Assembly: GCA_001247695.2 (NCBI GenBank)
Contig: LGRX02033488.1
Coordinates: 1 to 64,000 of the forward strand
Direction: 5' to 3'
From: Cymbomonas tetramitiformis
Taxonomy: Eukaryota > Chlorophyta > Pyramimonadophyceae > Pyramimonadales > Pyramimonadaceae
DNA length: 64,000 nt
The notes under the pieces were generated by a model that did no database searches, was not told where the DNA came from, and saw nothing but the letters and a program-made list of their open reading frames with translations. The position numbers were made by a program, and so were the translations under genes. Positions 63,478 to 64,000 of this stretch are shown piece after piece (the stretch's first letter is position 1; each line of letters opens with the position of its first letter).

Positions 63478-64000
63478 ATGGGACTGCAGACACAAACGAA
63501 CACCCTGAGGAAGATGAAAGCTCTGAACGAATACAGAGTACACGTACAGGGGGTGGGAAACCACATGCAGGAACTGGCCAAGAAAACCATACCCATAATG
63601 AAACAGTTAGAGAAAGCCAGAAGAGTGTACACGGACGCAGAAATGGAGGGCACCACCATGAGAACCAAGTACCAGAGGGGAATGGACGAAGCGTACAGGG
63701 ACCCACAGGAACAGCCCATGACGACGGGGTCTGAGAAATTGGGGTCAGTGAGCGTTATAAAAGAAACGAAAACCGAGCAGGCAGTCAAAGAGATAAACTT
63801 CACCAAGATGGTCACACTGTTCAGAAACTACCCGGACCTAAAGTACCTCACCACGGCGGATGGAAAAAAGGCAGTACCACTAAAGGCACTGAAAGCAACT
63901 GGGGGAAGAGCACACGACAATAACACAATGCAAAAAATAACCCAAGGCATGCTACACCTGTACCCGTACATTTGTGAGGCACAGCCCAACAATGTCAAAG
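63478..64000 (+). CDS. ORF open at the window edge, probable continuation of the LINE protein
   Basis: An ATG at 63478, three bases after the preceding stop codon, opens a frame of 174 codons that continues past the window. The protein is hydrophilic and helical (TLRKMKALNEYRVHVQ, KKTIPIMKQLEKARRVYTDA) and later reads MVTLFRNYPDLKYLTTADGK. No domain is recognised. Given its adjacency and matching orientation it is probably the C-terminal part of the LINE polyprotein separated by a frameshift, but an independent gene is possible. Confidence 0.5.
   Translation, partial: MGLQTQTNTLRKMKALNEYRVHVQGVGNHMQELAKKTIPIMKQLEKARRVYTDAEMEGTTMRTKYQRGMDEAYRDPQEQPMTTGSEKLGSVSVIKETKTEQAVKEINFTKMVTLFRNYPDLKYLTTADGKKAVPLKALKATGGRAHDNNTMQKITQGMLHLYPYICEAQPNNVK

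Overview
The window is nuclear DNA from a eukaryote, most likely a unicellular green alga or a similar protist. The evidence is a gene with GT-AG introns, chromodomain Ty3/gypsy and other LTR elements, hAT, Helitron and LINE remains, and ankyrin repeats of the GGHLEVLQWAREHGCPWD style that is common in algae and other protists. I cannot name the species from sequence alone. GC-rich coding islands sit in AT-rich, repeat-laden DNA, and most of the window is mobile-element derived.

Layout. 1-4.5 kb is repeats: direct repeat pairs, a 1.43-kb foldback element that houses a ~180-bp satellite, and two minisatellites. 4.5-6.3 kb is a broken Ty3 pol on the minus strand, split by a 280-bp hAT-type MITE (CAG...CTG ends, 8-bp target duplication). 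6.9-7.3 kb is a frameshifted RING-finger gene. 8.1-16.3 kb is the one convincing cellular gene: a five-exon minus-strand gene for a predicted protein of about 1,920 residues. Its domains in order are a cold-shock domain, a ZNFX1/UPF1-like SF1 helicase, NFX1-type zinc fingers and two PARP-like domains.

17.2-32.4 kb is a 15.2-kb LTR element with a 5-bp target duplication, primer-binding site and polypurine tract but no gag-pol. It is filled with a nested 3.4-kb gag-only LTR element (19.3-22.7 kb), a spliced hAT transposase fragment (27.0-28.1 kb) and short tandem arrays. 32.8-33.0 kb is a GC-rich palindromic element.

33.4-37.2 kb and 51.8-51.9 kb are the two parts of one decayed Helitron replication gene (DUF6570-like region, Rep domain, OTU cysteine protease). 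It was split by a very young 14.6-kb Ty3/gypsy element (37,212-51,799). That element has LTRs differing at one base in 427, a perfect 5-bp target duplication and long open gag and pol frames. Its pol carries protease, reverse transcriptase and RNase H, then a predicted N6-adenine DNA methyltransferase, a DD35E integrase, a chromodomain and finally a predicted cytosine-5 DNA methyltransferase. This element, which combines both methyltransferase classes with a chromatin reader, is the most striking object in the window.

52-64 kb holds an orphan ORF, tandem repeats, a decayed F-box/ankyrin gene built from near-identical 81-bp repeats, an inverted copy of a repeat also found at 1.7 kb, long stretches with nothing recognisable, and the C-terminal part of a LINE reverse transcriptase running to the window edge.

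Insertion order can be read directly. The Helitron gene took a hAT MITE and later the methyltransferase Ty3 element. The 15-kb LTR element, with diverged LTRs, is older than the gag-only element inside it. Each nested case is supported by target duplications, and in two cases removing the insert rejoins the host reading frame.
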